From assembly GCF_900101845.1 (NCBI RefSeq), contig NZ_FNAM01000018.1, positions 1 to 64,000 on the forward strand: a stretch of DNA of 64,000 nucleotides, in the 5' to 3' direction. Under the pieces are notes generated by a model, which was given only the letters and a program-made list of their open reading frames with translations, did no database searches and was not told the DNA's origin. How positions within the stretch are numbered: the stretch's first letter is position 1; each line of letters opens with the position of its first letter. Source of the stretch: Sporomusa acidovorans (GTDB lineage: Bacteria; Bacillota; Negativicutes; Sporomusales; Sporomusaceae). Below are positions 19,975 through 30,394 of the stretch, piece by piece. A program made the translations under genes and the position numbers.

Positions 19975-21879
19975 TTATTTTACCAGAAACTCTCCCAGCG
20001 TGAACGGCAATTTGGCTAATTGACTTTTTACCTCATCAAGGCTGCTGGCAAAACCGTTAGCAGCTTGTTCATCATTAAAGCGTACCTTTACATCGAGACT
20101 ATTTTCATTATACAACCGAAATGACGCATCGACCGTACCCATGTTTTCTGTTTCCAGACAAACTCTCAGCCATGTTTCGCTTACTTTCCGGTCAGGATTT
20201 TTTTTGTTTTGTTCTTCTTGTTGGTATACATGAATATAAGCCGGATAAACGTTTTGGCCTTCGCCAAAATATAAAGGCACTGCTAAAGTCAATACTTTTT
20301 GGCCTTCCTGCCGCTCGGCCGTAACCCCACTGGGTTTTGCTATCGCCTCCGCCAATTGCTGCACAAGCTTGCTGGCGGCTTTAAGGTCTTCGGGATTTTT
20401 TTCCTGCCAAACCCCGGCCATCCTGGCTACTTGCTGACGAAAGGTTGCTGCTTGTCCCGCCGCAGGTTCCCCGGGCATGAGCAATTCCGCGGTTTGTTCC
20501 AGTGTACCGGCCAGCAGTTCGAGCTTTTCTGACGGTTTCTGTTTGGACTTATTGAGAGCAGCCAGCAATTCTGTCAACGCCGGCGGCAAACTTTGTGCAA
20601 GCTGCCCTGCTTGTGGTGTTTGACTTTGACTAGGTACGGTAAATATCCCTGCACCCGGCTCCGGCGACTGGGCTATTGCAGCCGAAGCCTGTTGCGACTG
20701 CGAAGTCTGCTGGTTCTGCGTTACTTGTTGAGTGGGTGGCACCTGCCTACTCTGCGGTACCTGTTGAGTTGTTGGCGCCTGCTGGCTCTGCTGCGCTGCC
20801 GTCGACTGCAGCGGTTGGGATGTCTGACCCGCCTGTAGTGTCTGTGCTGTCTGTGCTACCATTTTTGCTGGCGGTGTCTGGTTTGAAGCTGCTTGCTCTG
20901 TTTGCGCCGGCGGAGTTTCTTGCTGTAAGATATCCAATATAAATTTTCGAATTTCCGGCGGCAGGTTTTTGATTAATTCCGGCTGTGCGCCGACTGTCTT
21001 AAGTATTTGCGGCAAATCCTGAGACCGAAGGGTTTCACTCGCCGGCACAGCAGTCTTTACCGGTATGCCTGGCAAATTATTCGGCGTACTGCCTTGCGCG
21101 GGGAGTGTTGCCGGTTGCCGTGAAACACCGGCACCATCGGTGAACCGGTTGGGCAGCACGGCTTTTGCCTGCTCGTTCTGCAATATACCCGGCTGTCTTG
21201 CCGCTGCCGGTTGTTCCGGCGGCTGTTGCAGCCTTTCACCTGACTGCGTAACAGCTTTAAGCGGAGCTTGTTCCCTGCCGTCCGCCGCAGTGGGATTTGC
21301 CACGTTGCCGACAGCTTCTTGTTGTTGCGGCAATTGCTTATTTGACTGCACAACAGTCGCCAATTCACGCAAAACTTTGGCTGCTTGCTGTAAATCGCCG
21401 GAATTTGTCCCCTGCCAGGCTTCAGCGAGTTCTAGCAGCAACTGCTGCTTAGCGGTTGCACTGGAAGGAGGCTGAGTCTCGCTAGATATACCGGCTGCCT
21501 GTTCGATAAGCTCAACCAAAATGCCTAATTTTTCATTCGTTATTTTCGGTGATTTAAGTAGTGCGACCAGTCCTTCCGGCAAAGTTTTCGCCGCAGACTG
21601 ATTTTGATTTAAAAGCTGCTCAACCAGTTCTCTGATTTCCCTAGGCAAGTTTTTTAGCAGTTCAGTTTGGCCGGTTATAGCGCGGCCAAGGTCGGCCAGC
21701 TTAGCCGTAATCGTATTTTCTAAGTCAACCGCTACTGCTTGCGACGAGTCGGCAGCTTTATTTGCCGCCCCTGGTTGTACCTGGGCGGCATCCGTTTGTT
21801 GATTCACCGGAGCAGCCTCGGCTTTTACCCCCGAAGCGGGTTGAACCGAACCGGCGTCATTTACGGTGTTGACGTTCAT
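19975..21879 (-). CDS. Gln/Pro-rich FliK-like protein
   Basis: A 634-residue protein. Residues ~330-420 are low-complexity with many QQ/TQQV/SQ runs. Leu-rich segments such as LKNLPPEIRELVEQLL and LKSPKITNEKLGILVELIEQ appear more than once, so the N-terminal two thirds is built from degenerate repeats. The C-terminal ~120 residues (VPLYFGEGQNVYPAYIHVYQ, ... LGEFLVK) resemble the C-terminal domain of FliK-type hook-length proteins, but no other flagellar gene is nearby. Function uncertain. Confidence 0.6.
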   Translation of the reverse strand: MNVNTVNDAGSVQPASGVKAEAAPVNQQTDAAQVQPGAANKAADSSQAVAVDLENTITAKLADLGRAITGQTELLKNLPREIRELVEQLLNQNQSAAKTLPEGLVALLKSPKITNEKLGILVELIEQAAGISSETQPPSSATAKQQLLLELAEAWQGTNSGDLQQAAKVLRELATVVQSNKQLPQQQEAVGNVANPTAADGREQAPLKAVTQSGERLQQPPEQPAAARQPGILQNEQAKAVLPNRFTDGAGVSRQPATLPAQGSTPNNLPGIPVKTAVPASETLRSQDLPQILKTVGAQPELIKNLPPEIRKFILDILQQETPPAQTEQAASNQTPPAKMVAQTAQTLQAGQTSQPLQSTAAQQSQQAPTTQQVPQSRQVPPTQQVTQNQQTSQSQQASAAIAQSPEPGAGIFTVPSQSQTPQAGQLAQSLPPALTELLAALNKSKQKPSEKLELLAGTLEQTAELLMPGEPAAGQAATFRQQVARMAGVWQEKNPEDLKAASKLVQQLAEAIAKPSGVTAERQEGQKVLTLAVPLYFGEGQNVYPAYIHVYQQEEQNKKNPDRKVSETWLRVCLETENMGTVDASFRLYNENSLDVKVRFNDEQAANGFASSLDEVKSQLAKLPFTLGEFLVK

Positions 21880-22050
21880 CTTTTTACACCTTCCTTAGGC
21901 TTTCCATTCCCTGGCACTTGATAAGGACCTTCGTTCCAATATTACTTGTGGCTATCTCTGTTATCGAGATTTTTATTTAAATTCTTAACATAACACAAAT
22001 ATTTGTATCCATACATAAACTATAATAAAAGCCATAAAGGGGGCTGCTCT

Positions 22051-22359
22051 ATGGATAATTTCTACAAAATGCTATCCAAACAAAATTCAAAATCTGAGCG
22101 CCGCGTAAGGCCGGCACCAATATTTCAGCTTGTTCCCGGTCAGTCATTAAGCACCGGTTATTTTTTATTACAGGTTGAACCTGCCATCCGTCACGGAATT
22201 GAAGAACTGGCGGAAACCAACCCACGCCATGCCTTAACGGAATTAGCACTAATTGCCTACTTAATGGGAATGGGATTTGATTATCCTACCGCTATTGTTA
22301 TTGTTGAATCCTGGGAAAGAGACGACACTTTGCTGGCTCAGGGAATCTTGACCGAATAA
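22051..22359 (+). CDS. Hypothetical protein, 102 aa
   Basis: Not recognised. The start MDNFYKMLSK at 22051 is chosen because a G-rich ribosome site (AAAGGGGG) lies upstream; the frame is open to 22003. The sequence is mixed alpha/beta, no membrane helix or signal peptide, with conserved-looking HALTELALIAYLMGMGFDYP and VESWERDD. It faces away from the FliK-like gene and ends before a shared terminator. Confidence 0.6.
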   Translation: MDNFYKMLSKQNSKSERRVRPAPIFQLVPGQSLSTGYFLLQVEPAIRHGIEELAETNPRHALTELALIAYLMGMGFDYPTAIVIVESWERDDTLLAQGILTE

Positions 22360-22362
22360 AAA

Positions 22363-22426
22363 AATTGCCACGCTGCGGGCGCAATGACCGGAAAAGCCTT
22401 CCTCATTGCACAATAAGCGTGGCATT
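22363..22426. terminator. Bidirectional terminator
   Basis: Outer arms GCCACGCT / AGCGTGGC enclose an inner hairpin GCAATGA / TCATTGC. It lies between convergent genes and is followed by ATTTTC on the plus strand and by an A/T run on the other. Confidence 0.65.
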
Positions 22427-22430
22427 TTCA

Positions 22431-25364
22431 TTACTCAATAACAGTCACTAACTCACCAAATAATTCTTTATTAGCTTTAATCTTCTGCTCGCCTCCCAGC
22501 ACACACAGGATATTCGACTTCATTACGGTCTCGACAAGCCCGGCCAGTTTTTGAATATCCTGCTGCTTAGTTGCCAGTATTTCGTCCCGTTCCTGTTGCA
22601 AATCAGCCTGACTGATGTTGCGAATATAAGCAGCGTCGGCCCGTTCGCCTTTCATCTGCGGCGTCAGGGGAGTATCCAGAGAACTCATGGTTCCAATAAT
22701 ATATTTTGTCATTTCCCGCTTGCTCACAGTTTTGTCCGTAAATTTTTTGAGATAGTCCACGGTTTCGTCGTAGACCCTAAGCGTCTCGGCCAGATTAGGA
22801 TCGCGATAGGAACCAAACACAACATTGCCGCTGCGGTCAAACTGGGTAAAGGCGCCATAGGCCCCGCCCTGTACCCTGATGCGGTTCCAAAGATAATCAT
22901 AGCGCAAAATGGTTTCCAGTACCTTCATACTGCCGTGGTAGGTAAAGTTCAAACGGCGGAAATTCCCACCTTTGGCCACATATTGTACTTTACCTGCTGT
23001 CAATAACCCCTCGTTACGGGCTTTAGCCTGAAAGCTGTAGGTAACCGGTTCATATTGCCTTCTGCCAAGTTTGCTCACAAACACCGGCAGGCTTCGGCAA
23101 AACGTCTGATAGTCTTCGCCCTCACAGGTGATACTGACCAGCAAATTATTATGATTAAAAATAGTCTGGGCCACTTTTGCCAGCGTACGGCCAACTTCGG
23201 CTACCTTGGCATCCAAATCCTGTTCTAATGACGCAATAAACTTATAATAAGTCAGTTGACCCACTTCATTGAATTTGGCTGTCGGCGATATATAGGACAA
23301 CAGCCTGCTCGCCACAACCTGTTGGCCGCGCCGGAATATTGCGGTATCCCAGGCGGCTTTATTTTCGCGGATAAGTTCCTTTAACCGGCCTTTGTCCTCA
23401 AACAAACTGCCGCCGGTTACCTCGCCCAGCAAGGCAAAAAGTTCAGACAGTTTGCTCACCAGCGCCTTGGCCTTGACTCTGAACATCGGCGTATACCGCA
23501 AGTCATTGCCATTTTCCGAATAGGCAAACACGTCATAGGCGAAGCCGCCTGTATGGATATTAATTTCCTTAGCTAATTCCGCGTACGGATACTTTTCCGT
23601 ATCCACTTTTCCCAAAATATCGGCCAGCAAAAATAAATAAGGCAATTCGTCCTCGGCGACAGCCCCGGTATTAAAATAAAGGTTAAGATAAGCAATCCGG
23701 TTGGTAAATAAAGGATGGAAGAGTACCGTCAACCCTTGCTCATTATGTTCTTCGGTGACCAGTTTTTCCGCCTGCGGATCGATATCCTTTAATTCAATTA
23801 GTGGAATCAGTGCCAACTTTTCCGGATCATCCGGCGTTTCCTGGCGTAGTTTTAGTGCCTCCGTCTGCTTGACTAAAGCGGTCAGTTCAGCCTGACTCAG
23901 GCCAGCCTTGTATTCGGCCAGCTTAGCCTTGATGGCGGCGGCTTTGCTTGCACCGATTTTTCCGTTAGGCTGCAAAGCAACCAAAGCTTGATGCGGATTG
24001 GTAAGCAGACAGTCTTTTATTAACTGCTCAAAATAGCCGTGTTTACATTGCTGTTTAATTTTATCAAGTGCCGGTTCGTAGGCCAGATGAATCACCGGAT
24101 TCGCATCGTAGAGCCAACTGTCAAGGCATTTTATGTTGTAGACAAGCCCCTTGGGGCGATTGCCGTAATTAGCTTCCCGCAAATGAAATTCAAAAATATT
24201 TACGGAAGACTCCACCAGCTTTTGATCCAGCCCCTCGGCTGCCAGTCTGTTTAGTTCCTGCTGAAGCGTATTTTTAAACAAATCAATTTGCTCGGGGTTT
24301 GCCCCGCTGACGCCGAACGTCATGGTTGGCTGAAGAATGCTTTTATTATAGCTGCCAAATACCTCTTTACCTAAGCCTGCATCCAGCAGAGCTTTTTTCA
24401 GTGGTGCCGCCGGGGTCTCCAGGAGGATATGCTCCAGCATCATCAGTCCCAGATAACTTTCGGGATTCGTAGCCCTGCCGGCGGCAATATTCAGCGTAAT
24501 AAAGGTTTTATCCTTGGTTGATTCCTCCGGTGATACCGGATAGTCCACTACTTTGACTGCCATTTTGGCAAACGGTTGCTGCAGCGAAATCTCAGAATCT
24601 ATCTTTGTCCTAGTAAAGTCCTTGAGATAAGCTTCATGCAGAAATTTCAGGTTATCCTCCAAGTCCATGTCGCCATACAGAAAAATATAGCTATTGGCAG
24701 GATGATAATATTTTTTATGAAAAGCCACAAATTGCTCCTGGGTAAGATCAGGTATAAATTCGGGGTCCCCGCCTGATTCTACGCCATAAGTCGTATCAGG
24801 AAACAAAGTAGCGTAAATTTGATGCTCCAAAATAGCGTCAGGTGAAGAAAATACCCCTTTCATTTCATTATAAACAACACCCTTATAGGCAAGCTCAGCT
24901 TCCTGATCAGGCAGTTCATAATGCCAGCCCTCCTGCATAAGAACCTCAGGCGTCTTTACCATTAGCGGATAAAAGACGGCATCCAGATAAACATCCATCA
25001 AGTTGCGGAAATCTTTGTCATTGCGGCTGGCAACCGGGTACATCGTCTTGTCGGCAAAAGTCATGGCATTTAAAAAGGTATTAAGCGACCCTTTTACCAA
25101 TTCAACAAACGGCTCTTTTATCGGAAACTTACGCGAACCACACAAAACCGAATGTTCCACAATATGCGGCACACCGGTCGAATCCGCCGGCGGCGTGCGG
25201 AAAGTAATAGAAAAGACCTTATTGTCATCCTCATTTCCTAAATGCAATAGCCGGGCTCCGCTTTGTTCATGCACAAACAGTTTGGCTTCCGAATTAATTT
25301 CTTGAACATACTTGGCGTCAAGCAATTTAAATCCCTGATAGGTTTTTCCAATCGTAAAGGACAT
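22431..25364 (-). CDS. M16C family zinc metalloprotease (presequence-protease-like)
   Basis: A 977-residue protease of the PreP/Cym1 family. The inverted zinc motif HIVEH (in GVPHIVEHSVLCGSRKFP, around residue 66) and the downstream glutamate region FADKTMYPVASRN are present. The family forms two homologous halves enclosing a chamber and degrades peptides. No signal peptide is visible, so it probably acts in the cytoplasm. Confidence 0.92.
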   Translation of the reverse strand: MSFTIGKTYQGFKLLDAKYVQEINSEAKLFVHEQSGARLLHLGNEDDNKVFSITFRTPPADSTGVPHIVEHSVLCGSRKFPIKEPFVELVKGSLNTFLNAMTFADKTMYPVASRNDKDFRNLMDVYLDAVFYPLMVKTPEVLMQEGWHYELPDQEAELAYKGVVYNEMKGVFSSPDAILEHQIYATLFPDTTYGVESGGDPEFIPDLTQEQFVAFHKKYYHPANSYIFLYGDMDLEDNLKFLHEAYLKDFTRTKIDSEISLQQPFAKMAVKVVDYPVSPEESTKDKTFITLNIAAGRATNPESYLGLMMLEHILLETPAAPLKKALLDAGLGKEVFGSYNKSILQPTMTFGVSGANPEQIDLFKNTLQQELNRLAAEGLDQKLVESSVNIFEFHLREANYGNRPKGLVYNIKCLDSWLYDANPVIHLAYEPALDKIKQQCKHGYFEQLIKDCLLTNPHQALVALQPNGKIGASKAAAIKAKLAEYKAGLSQAELTALVKQTEALKLRQETPDDPEKLALIPLIELKDIDPQAEKLVTEEHNEQGLTVLFHPLFTNRIAYLNLYFNTGAVAEDELPYLFLLADILGKVDTEKYPYAELAKEINIHTGGFAYDVFAYSENGNDLRYTPMFRVKAKALVSKLSELFALLGEVTGGSLFEDKGRLKELIRENKAAWDTAIFRRGQQVVASRLLSYISPTAKFNEVGQLTYYKFIASLEQDLDAKVAEVGRTLAKVAQTIFNHNNLLVSITCEGEDYQTFCRSLPVFVSKLGRRQYEPVTYSFQAKARNEGLLTAGKVQYVAKGGNFRRLNFTYHGSMKVLETILRYDYLWNRIRVQGGAYGAFTQFDRSGNVVFGSYRDPNLAETLRVYDETVDYLKKFTDKTVSKREMTKYIIGTMSSLDTPLTPQMKGERADAAYIRNISQADLQQERDEILATKQQDIQKLAGLVETVMKSNILCVLGGEQKIKANKELFGELVTVIE

Positions 25365-25683
25365 TTTGTTACCTCGCTTTTATCATTTTGTTTAAATTAT
25401 CCTATGTAGTATTTTACAAAGAAGTTAATTATTCTGGTTTCGGCAATCTGGAACAGTTTTCCTTCTATATGAATTTAAAGAAGGATTTTCTTATGTCAGA
25501 ATGTCCATAACCATCCGCCTGCAAAATGCTTGCATGCGGAATATATAAAAAGCACTGCTCATAAATAGCTTCTCCCGCTTGCTCATAATTAATATATGAA
25601 ATTCAAGAAAGATTTACAGGAAAAAATCGTTATAAGCCGAAAAATTACTTAAGGTATACAAAAGTTATTTATTCCAGCAGAAG
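25365..25683. other. Intergenic region upstream of the PrpR-type activator
   Basis: AT-rich 319-base spacer between divergent genes. It contains an imperfect hairpin near 25516-25541 (CCGCCTGCA / TGCATGCGG). No sigma-54 or convincing sigma-70 promoter, RNA gene or small ORF was identified. Confidence 0.5.
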
Positions 25684-27561
25684 GTGATGCGTTTGTCGGA
25701 AATTGTCCTAATTGCCCCTGACCCGGAAATTGTTGAATTAGCTGAAACTCTTGGACTGAACGGCGGCCCGGTATCGTTTATCGCCGCCCGTTTAATGGAA
25801 GGCGTAACAGCCGCTAAAGCTGCCGTTAGCGCCGGCGCCAAAGTATTAATTACCAGAGGCTTAACCTTTCACATGATTATCAATGCCATACCCGACATTG
25901 CCGTCGTGGAAATTTCCTACACCGGCTATGACATCCTGCGCGCACGCCTGGCAGCCGCCAATCATGGCGGGTATTTGGCGGTCGTGGCCGTCAAGCAGGT
26001 AACCGCTGGCATGAAGAGTATTGAAGATATTTTGCAATTACCGGCGTGCATTAAGGTAAATTTAGAAGATGATGCTGATATTAACGCAGCAATAGGCACC
26101 GCTCGTCAGCTCGGGGCAACCACGCTGATTGGTACCAGAGCAGTTATTGAAACAGCGGCAACCTATGGCTTAACCGGCACAATTCTCACTTCCGGCCGTG
26201 AGGGAGTGGAGCAGGCTATTTTACTGGCTATGCAGCAACTTGCCCAAAAACGCTCGCAGGAACAGGCAGACCGCCAGTTGGAAACAATTATAAATTCCAT
26301 TGATTACGGCGTTTTAGCCATAGATCATGCCGGCGCCGTAACTGCCATGAATATGGAGGCAGCCCGCTTGTTCAACCTGGCCAAAGACGGGAGCGCCGCT
26401 GCCGCCGACTCCATTATAGAGCGCTTGTGGAACTGCATGGAAAAAAGAGAGCGCCAAATCGGCATTGTCGAACATATTGGCCGCAACTTCGATATTGCCG
26501 CCAGCTTTCAGCCCGTTGTCGCCAGCGGTGAGGTCGTTGGCGCGGTTACCACTTTCCAGCTTATCGACCAATTGCGGGAACTCGAGTGGAAAACCCGTCA
26601 GGAGCTGGCATTGCGCGGACGTATTGCCAAAGCCTCATTTCTCGATATTGAATCGCAGGCCCCGGCTATGCAGCGAGTGATCGAAGAAGCCAAACGCTTT
26701 GCCTGCTATGACAGCACTGTACTCATTCTGGGAGAAACCGGCGTCGGCAAAGAATATTTCGCGCAAGCCATTCATCAGGCGAGTTCCCGGAGCAGCGGCC
26801 CGTTTGTAGCTGTCAACTGCGCCGCCATTCCGGCCAATATTCTGGAAAGCGAGCTATTCGGTTATGCCGAAGGGGCATTTACGGGTGCAAAAAAAGGCGG
26901 CAAAATCGGCCTGTTTGAACAGGCCCACGAAGGCACCATTTTCCTGGATGAGATTGGCGAAATGTCCGATGCTCTCCAGGCCAGGCTGCTGCGTGTCCTG
27001 CAGGAACATCAGGTGTACCGCGTTGGTGACGACCGGGTTATTCCGGTCAATATCAGGGTAATTGCCGCCACAAACCGCGACCTCCGGCAGATGATGGCCG
27101 AACAATGCTTCCGGGCAGATTGTTATTATCGACTGGCAGTGCTGACCATAACGCTGTTACCGCTCAGGGACCGCAAAGCGGATATTCCCCTTTTTGTCCG
27201 GGCTTTTATCGCGGATTTTAATCAACGGTTTCACACCGCTGTCCAATATATCGCACCGGAAGGCATCAGCTTGCTGGCACAATATGATTGGCCCGGCAAT
27301 ATCCGGGAACTGCATAATATCGTCGAAAGGCTGGTCGTATTAGCGGCCACTCCCGTCATTACCAAAGAAGAGGTAAGCGCTTGCCTTAAGAACCTGCTGC
27401 CTCCACTATCACCTGTCCCGCCTGTCAATCTAAAAAACGCCGAAACCATCGCCATTCAGGAAGCATTGGCCAAAACCGGCGGTAATAAGCAGCAGGCCGC
27501 AAAGCTTTTAGGCATTGGTCGTTCTACTCTCTGGCGCAAATTACGAGATTGCTCTGAGTGA
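25684..27561 (+). CDS. PrpR-type sigma-54-dependent transcriptional activator
   Basis: A 625-residue enhancer-binding protein: PrpR N-terminal sensory domain (~1-190), PAS-like domain (~195-300), AAA+ domain (~320-550; Walker A GETGVGKE, sigma-54 contact loop GAFTGA, Walker [10 protein letters not shown]) and a C-terminal Fis-type HTH ([20 protein letters not shown]). It must act with sigma-54. A sigma-54 promoter lies directly downstream at 27648-27664. Start uncertain: GTG 25684, ATG 25687 or TTG 25693, the last having AAGG 8 bases upstream. Confidence 0.93.
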   Translation: MMRLSEIVLIAPDPEIVELAETLGLNGGPVSFIAARLMEGVTAAKAAVSAGAKVLITRGLTFHMIINAIPDIAVVEISYTGYDILRARLAAANHGGYLAVVAVKQVTAGMKSIEDILQLPACIKVNLEDDADINAAIGTARQLGATTLIGTRAVIETAATYGLTGTILTSGREGVEQAILLAMQQLAQKRSQEQADRQLETIINSIDYGVLAIDHAGAVTAMNMEAARLFNLAKDGSAAAADSIIERLWNCMEKRERQIGIVEHIGRNFDIAASFQPVVASGEVVGAVTTFQLIDQLRELEWKTRQELALRGRIAKASFLDIESQAPAMQRVIEEAKRFACYDSTVLILGETGVGKEYFAQAIHQASSRSSGPFVAVNCAAIPANILESELFGYAEGAFTGAKKGGKIGLFEQAHEGTIFLDEIGEMSDALQARLLRVLQEHQVYRVGDDRVIPVNIRVIAATNRDLRQMMAEQCFRADCYYRLAVLTITLLPLRDRKADIPLFVRAFIADFNQRFHTAVQYIAPEGISLLAQYDWPGNIRELHNIVERLVVLAATPVITKEEVSACLKNLLPPLSPVPPVNLKNAETIAIQEALAKTGGNKQQAAKLLGIGRSTLWRKLRDCSE

Positions 27562-27566
27562 TTTAA

Positions 27567-27613
27567 AAAGAGACAGTAATGTTTTAATATGAAACATCAC
27601 TGTCTCTTTGTTT
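27567..27613 (+). terminator. Terminator after the PrpR-type gene
   Basis: Long inverted repeat AAAGAGACAGT...ACTGTCTCTTT with 3 extra pairs inside, followed by GTTTGG. It lies 35-80 bases upstream of the sigma-54 promoter and could double as an activator site. Confidence 0.7.
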
Positions 27614-27646
27614 GGCGAAAAAACCAGCTTTTGCTATTAATTATTT

Positions 27647-27664
27647 TTGGCATGAAAATTGCAT
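27647..27664 (+). promoter_or_regulatory. Sigma-54 (-24/-12) promoter of the 80-aa gene
   Basis: TTTGGCATGAAAATTGCA: GG at 27649-27650 and GC at 27661-27662 with the required 10-base gap. It points to the 80-residue gene at 27787, giving a leader of about 110 bases. Confidence 0.75.
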
Positions 27665-27786
27665 ATTATTCGAGTAACGGGTATAAAGCAGCCTATACTG
27701 CAAAACATAATCTTACAGCAATGATTTGCCGCTTGTTTACCTGCTACGAATAGCTCAATCCCCAAAATCAACAAAGAGGTGTCATT

Positions 27787-28029
27787 ATGCAAGAAATAAA
27801 ACCTAATCCTGCGTCAACAGGCCAGCCAACGCCGATAATTCCGCAAAAACCACCTGCGGCCAACTTATCCAACGGAATTCATAGTCTCTTTCTTAGCAAA
27901 GCCGCCAGCAAGGCGGAAGAAGCCCAGCAGCTATTGCAGCCGCAGGATTTGACTCCGTCCATTACCGACAATCTTAATACCGGTAAACTGACTAAGCTTT
28001 TCAATTACTTTAGGAAAGGTACTATCTAA
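27787..28029 (+). CDS. Small hypothetical protein, 80 aa
   Basis: Not recognised. The N-terminal half is Pro-rich and probably disordered (QPTPIIPQKPPAAN); the C-terminal half could form two short helices and ends in a basic stretch (TKLFNYFRKGTI). AGAGGTG lies 5 bases upstream of the ATG. It has its own sigma-54 promoter just after a sigma-54 activator gene, so it is probably a real, conditionally expressed gene. Confidence 0.6.
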   Translation: MQEIKPNPASTGQPTPIIPQKPPAANLSNGIHSLFLSKAASKAEEAQQLLQPQDLTPSITDNLNTGKLTKLFNYFRKGTI

Positions 28030-28140
28030 GTGCCTGTCTATTCTCGACAACAACCTTATTTTGACCTGAGCTGTGTGGATTGTCCGCACAGCTTTCTTTT
28101 GGTTGCTCCACAGCTCTCCTAGCAAGATTTCCCCTATACT

Positions 28141-28797
28141 CTAAGTTTTCCTATGAGCTATAATTTTTCCTATATTCTCATCCAAAAAGTGTTTTACTTC
28201 CGCCGCACTTTCAAAGTAATAATCTGCTCCAATCTCTCTGGAGAAATTTTCCTGGACCGGTGCTCCCCCAACTGCAATCTTTACTCCTGGCCTAATACCG
28301 GCTTCTATTAGTTCATCAATTACTTGTTTCATCATCGGCATGGTCGTTGTTAATAGAGCGGCCATCATTAACATATCGGGTTTTTCTTTCTGAACAATAT
28401 GAACAAATTTTTTTGAAGAAACATCTACGCCTAAGTCAATAATCCTTACACCGGTCGTCATGATCATCATTTTTACAAGATTTTTGCCGATATCGTGTAA
28501 ATCGCCCGCAACCGTACCAATGACAACACTACCTCGCCTCCCCCATTTTTTCTTTGCTTTTATGCGCGGCTCCAGTATTGATAATCCGGCATTCATAGCC
28601 CTGGCAGACATCAGTACCTCCGGTACCATAACACGTTGATTGCGAAATTTATCGGCTACTTTGTTTATTCCAGCCAAAAGCCCTTTTTCTAAAATGACAG
28701 TGGCCGGATAACCTTTTGCCAGTGCCTGCTTGCTAAGTTCTACGACTTTCTCGGCTTCACCCTCAATAACGTTGCAAATTATCTCTTCATAAACCAT
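28141..28797 (-). CDS. Corrinoid protein (MtbC/MttC-like, B12-binding)
   Basis: A 218-residue methyl carrier with a helical cap (B12-binding-2, ~1-90) and a Rossmann cobalamin domain. The lower-ligand motif DLHDIGKN and the downstream ALLTTTMP and GGAPV are intact. It would carry the methyl group between a substrate methyltransferase and a folate methyltransferase. The start MVYEEIIC is preferred (GAGGAAG upstream); the frame opens at 28815. No methyltransferase is directly attached; it follows the PocR/AraC regulator. Confidence 0.92.
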   Translation of the reverse strand: MVYEEIICNVIEGEAEKVVELSKQALAKGYPATVILEKGLLAGINKVADKFRNQRVMVPEVLMSARAMNAGLSILEPRIKAKKKWGRRGSVVIGTVAGDLHDIGKNLVKMMIMTTGVRIIDLGVDVSSKKFVHIVQKEKPDMLMMAALLTTTMPMMKQVIDELIEAGIRPGVKIAVGGAPVQENFSREIGADYYFESAAEVKHFLDENIGKIIAHRKT

Positions 28798-28814
28798 GAG
28801 AACTTCCTCTCCCA

Positions 28815-30080
28815 TTACAACAAACTATTGCGATAAACCAGCGGAGTCACTCCAATATACTTACGAAAGATTTTCGTGAAATAACTTTGACTTTGAAACC
28901 CTATTGCTTTCGATACCTGCTCAACACTAAGCTCATGTTTTTTTATCAGCTCCACGGCATGTTCTATTCGAACCCGGGTAATATAGTCGTTGACAGTGCA
29001 GCGAACTTCCTGTTGAAAGAGGCGTGATAAATAGGAGGGACTAATAAACAGTCTTCCCGCCACATCTTCTATCTTTATTGACTTAGAGTGATTGCTCATA
29101 ATAAATTTTTTCGCTTCATTAACCAAACTAAGATGTTTTTTATTTGCTAGTGCCAAACTATTGTCCAATAATTCCAAAATTAAGGTATTTATCAAGCAAA
29201 ACAATTCTTCTACGCGTTTAGGATTGTCAATTTGATTATAAAAATTTTTAAGTATAGACATAGCCTGCTCTGCATCAGCCCCGCCTTCGACAGCGGCACG
29301 CGAAACCAGCGCGGCCAATTCGCAAATCCGTATTTTGATTGTTTTTATGTCCCCCACCGTTTTGGTAAACAGACAGGCCAATAAGCTTTGTAAAATCTTT
29401 TCAGCCTTTATTTTATCTCCCAGCCGAATATACCGCAGGAAACTTCTTTCTGTTTTTAAATATGTACTATAATTATATTGTTCCTGAGGTCTTTGCTGTT
29501 TTTGTTCCGCTAAATACTTACTGATTTTCTGCTGCATTCTACGATTATTCACTTGTTCTAAAACGCGAATATCCCTTTTGACCAGATAATTTACAACCAC
29601 AAATAACATATCAGCGGCGGCCTGGGAGCGTTTTGGGGAAACAACCTCCAATAACTTTGCCTTTTCCTTGAGTTCATCAAAATTTTTTATGCTGGAATTA
29701 CGGCTTTTCAGCTCCTGATAAAAGAAACGATCTGGTCTCCACATTGATACCTGGCCGCAGATAATACTTTTTAGTGATGCCGCTGGCACGCTAATCGGCA
29801 CAGCCCAAATAACCAACCCGGCATGACACCGGAAAAAGTATGGTTCTTCCCACTTGGCAGCCTCCAAACTTGCCTGCCGGTAAGAAGCGCGACACTTTTC
29901 TGTTCCATAAGGCTGGCTGCGAATGTACTGGCAAAACTCACAGCGTTCGGCTTTTTCAGGGATACAAAAAGTTTCGCCCTTATCATCCACAGCTTCAATA
30001 TGCAGTCCGGTTGCTTGTGAAAAACTTCCCAGAATTTCTTCTAAGTATTTGATGTCGAATAGATCGTTTTCCATGTTCAT
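28815..30080 (-). CDS. PocR-domain AraC-family regulator
   Basis: A ~421-residue regulator: N-terminal PocR sensory domain (~15-160, with Cys residues in CEFCQYIRSQPYGTEKC and the FRCHAGLVIWAVPI stretch), a helical linker and a C-terminal AraC HTH (~320-420: VAGRLFISPSYLSRLFQQEV and VSKAIGFQSQSYFTKIFRKY). PocR domains sense small alcohols or amines in B12-dependent pathways. A sigma-54 promoter lies upstream; start ATG 30080 has GAGG at 9 bases. Co-transcribed with the corrinoid protein gene. Confidence 0.88.
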   Translation of the reverse strand: MNMENDLFDIKYLEEILGSFSQATGLHIEAVDDKGETFCIPEKAERCEFCQYIRSQPYGTEKCRASYRQASLEAAKWEEPYFFRCHAGLVIWAVPISVPAASLKSIICGQVSMWRPDRFFYQELKSRNSSIKNFDELKEKAKLLEVVSPKRSQAAADMLFVVVNYLVKRDIRVLEQVNNRRMQQKISKYLAEQKQQRPQEQYNYSTYLKTERSFLRYIRLGDKIKAEKILQSLLACLFTKTVGDIKTIKIRICELAALVSRAAVEGGADAEQAMSILKNFYNQIDNPKRVEELFCLINTLILELLDNSLALANKKHLSLVNEAKKFIMSNHSKSIKIEDVAGRLFISPSYLSRLFQQEVRCTVNDYITRVRIEHAVELIKKHELSVEQVSKAIGFQSQSYFTKIFRKYIGVTPLVYRNSLL

Positions 30081-30376
30081 CAGTTCATACCTCACTTGTT
30101 TTAGTTTACTATCAAAAAGTAAGGTTTTCCTTATATTATTGCTGGTAAAAGGCCTGAATTCCCTGCAGCATCGACGCTATCGTTCCAATAGTTCACGAAT
30201 CGCCCCTCAATCTCCTGCAAAAATCCGTTAATCATACACTGAAAATACAGAAAAAACTGATATTAATAATTAGTGAACCTGTATACACGCCATTTCATTT
30301 TCATATCATGAAGAATATGGCCAATGGTGCCACTATTATGCCCTAAAAGCAAGTTTATTCAACTGTAACTATATAT

Positions 30377-30394
30377 TGCATGAAACGTGCCATT
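30377..30394 (-). promoter_or_regulatory. Sigma-54 promoter of the PocR/AraC-corrinoid operon
   Basis: Minus-strand ATGGCACGTTTCATGCAAT: GG at 30391-30390, GC at 30079 offset at 30379-30378, with the 10-base gap. A short dyad AACCATTCATTTGGTT lies just upstream (from about 30395). Leader to the gene is about 285 bases. Confidence 0.75.
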
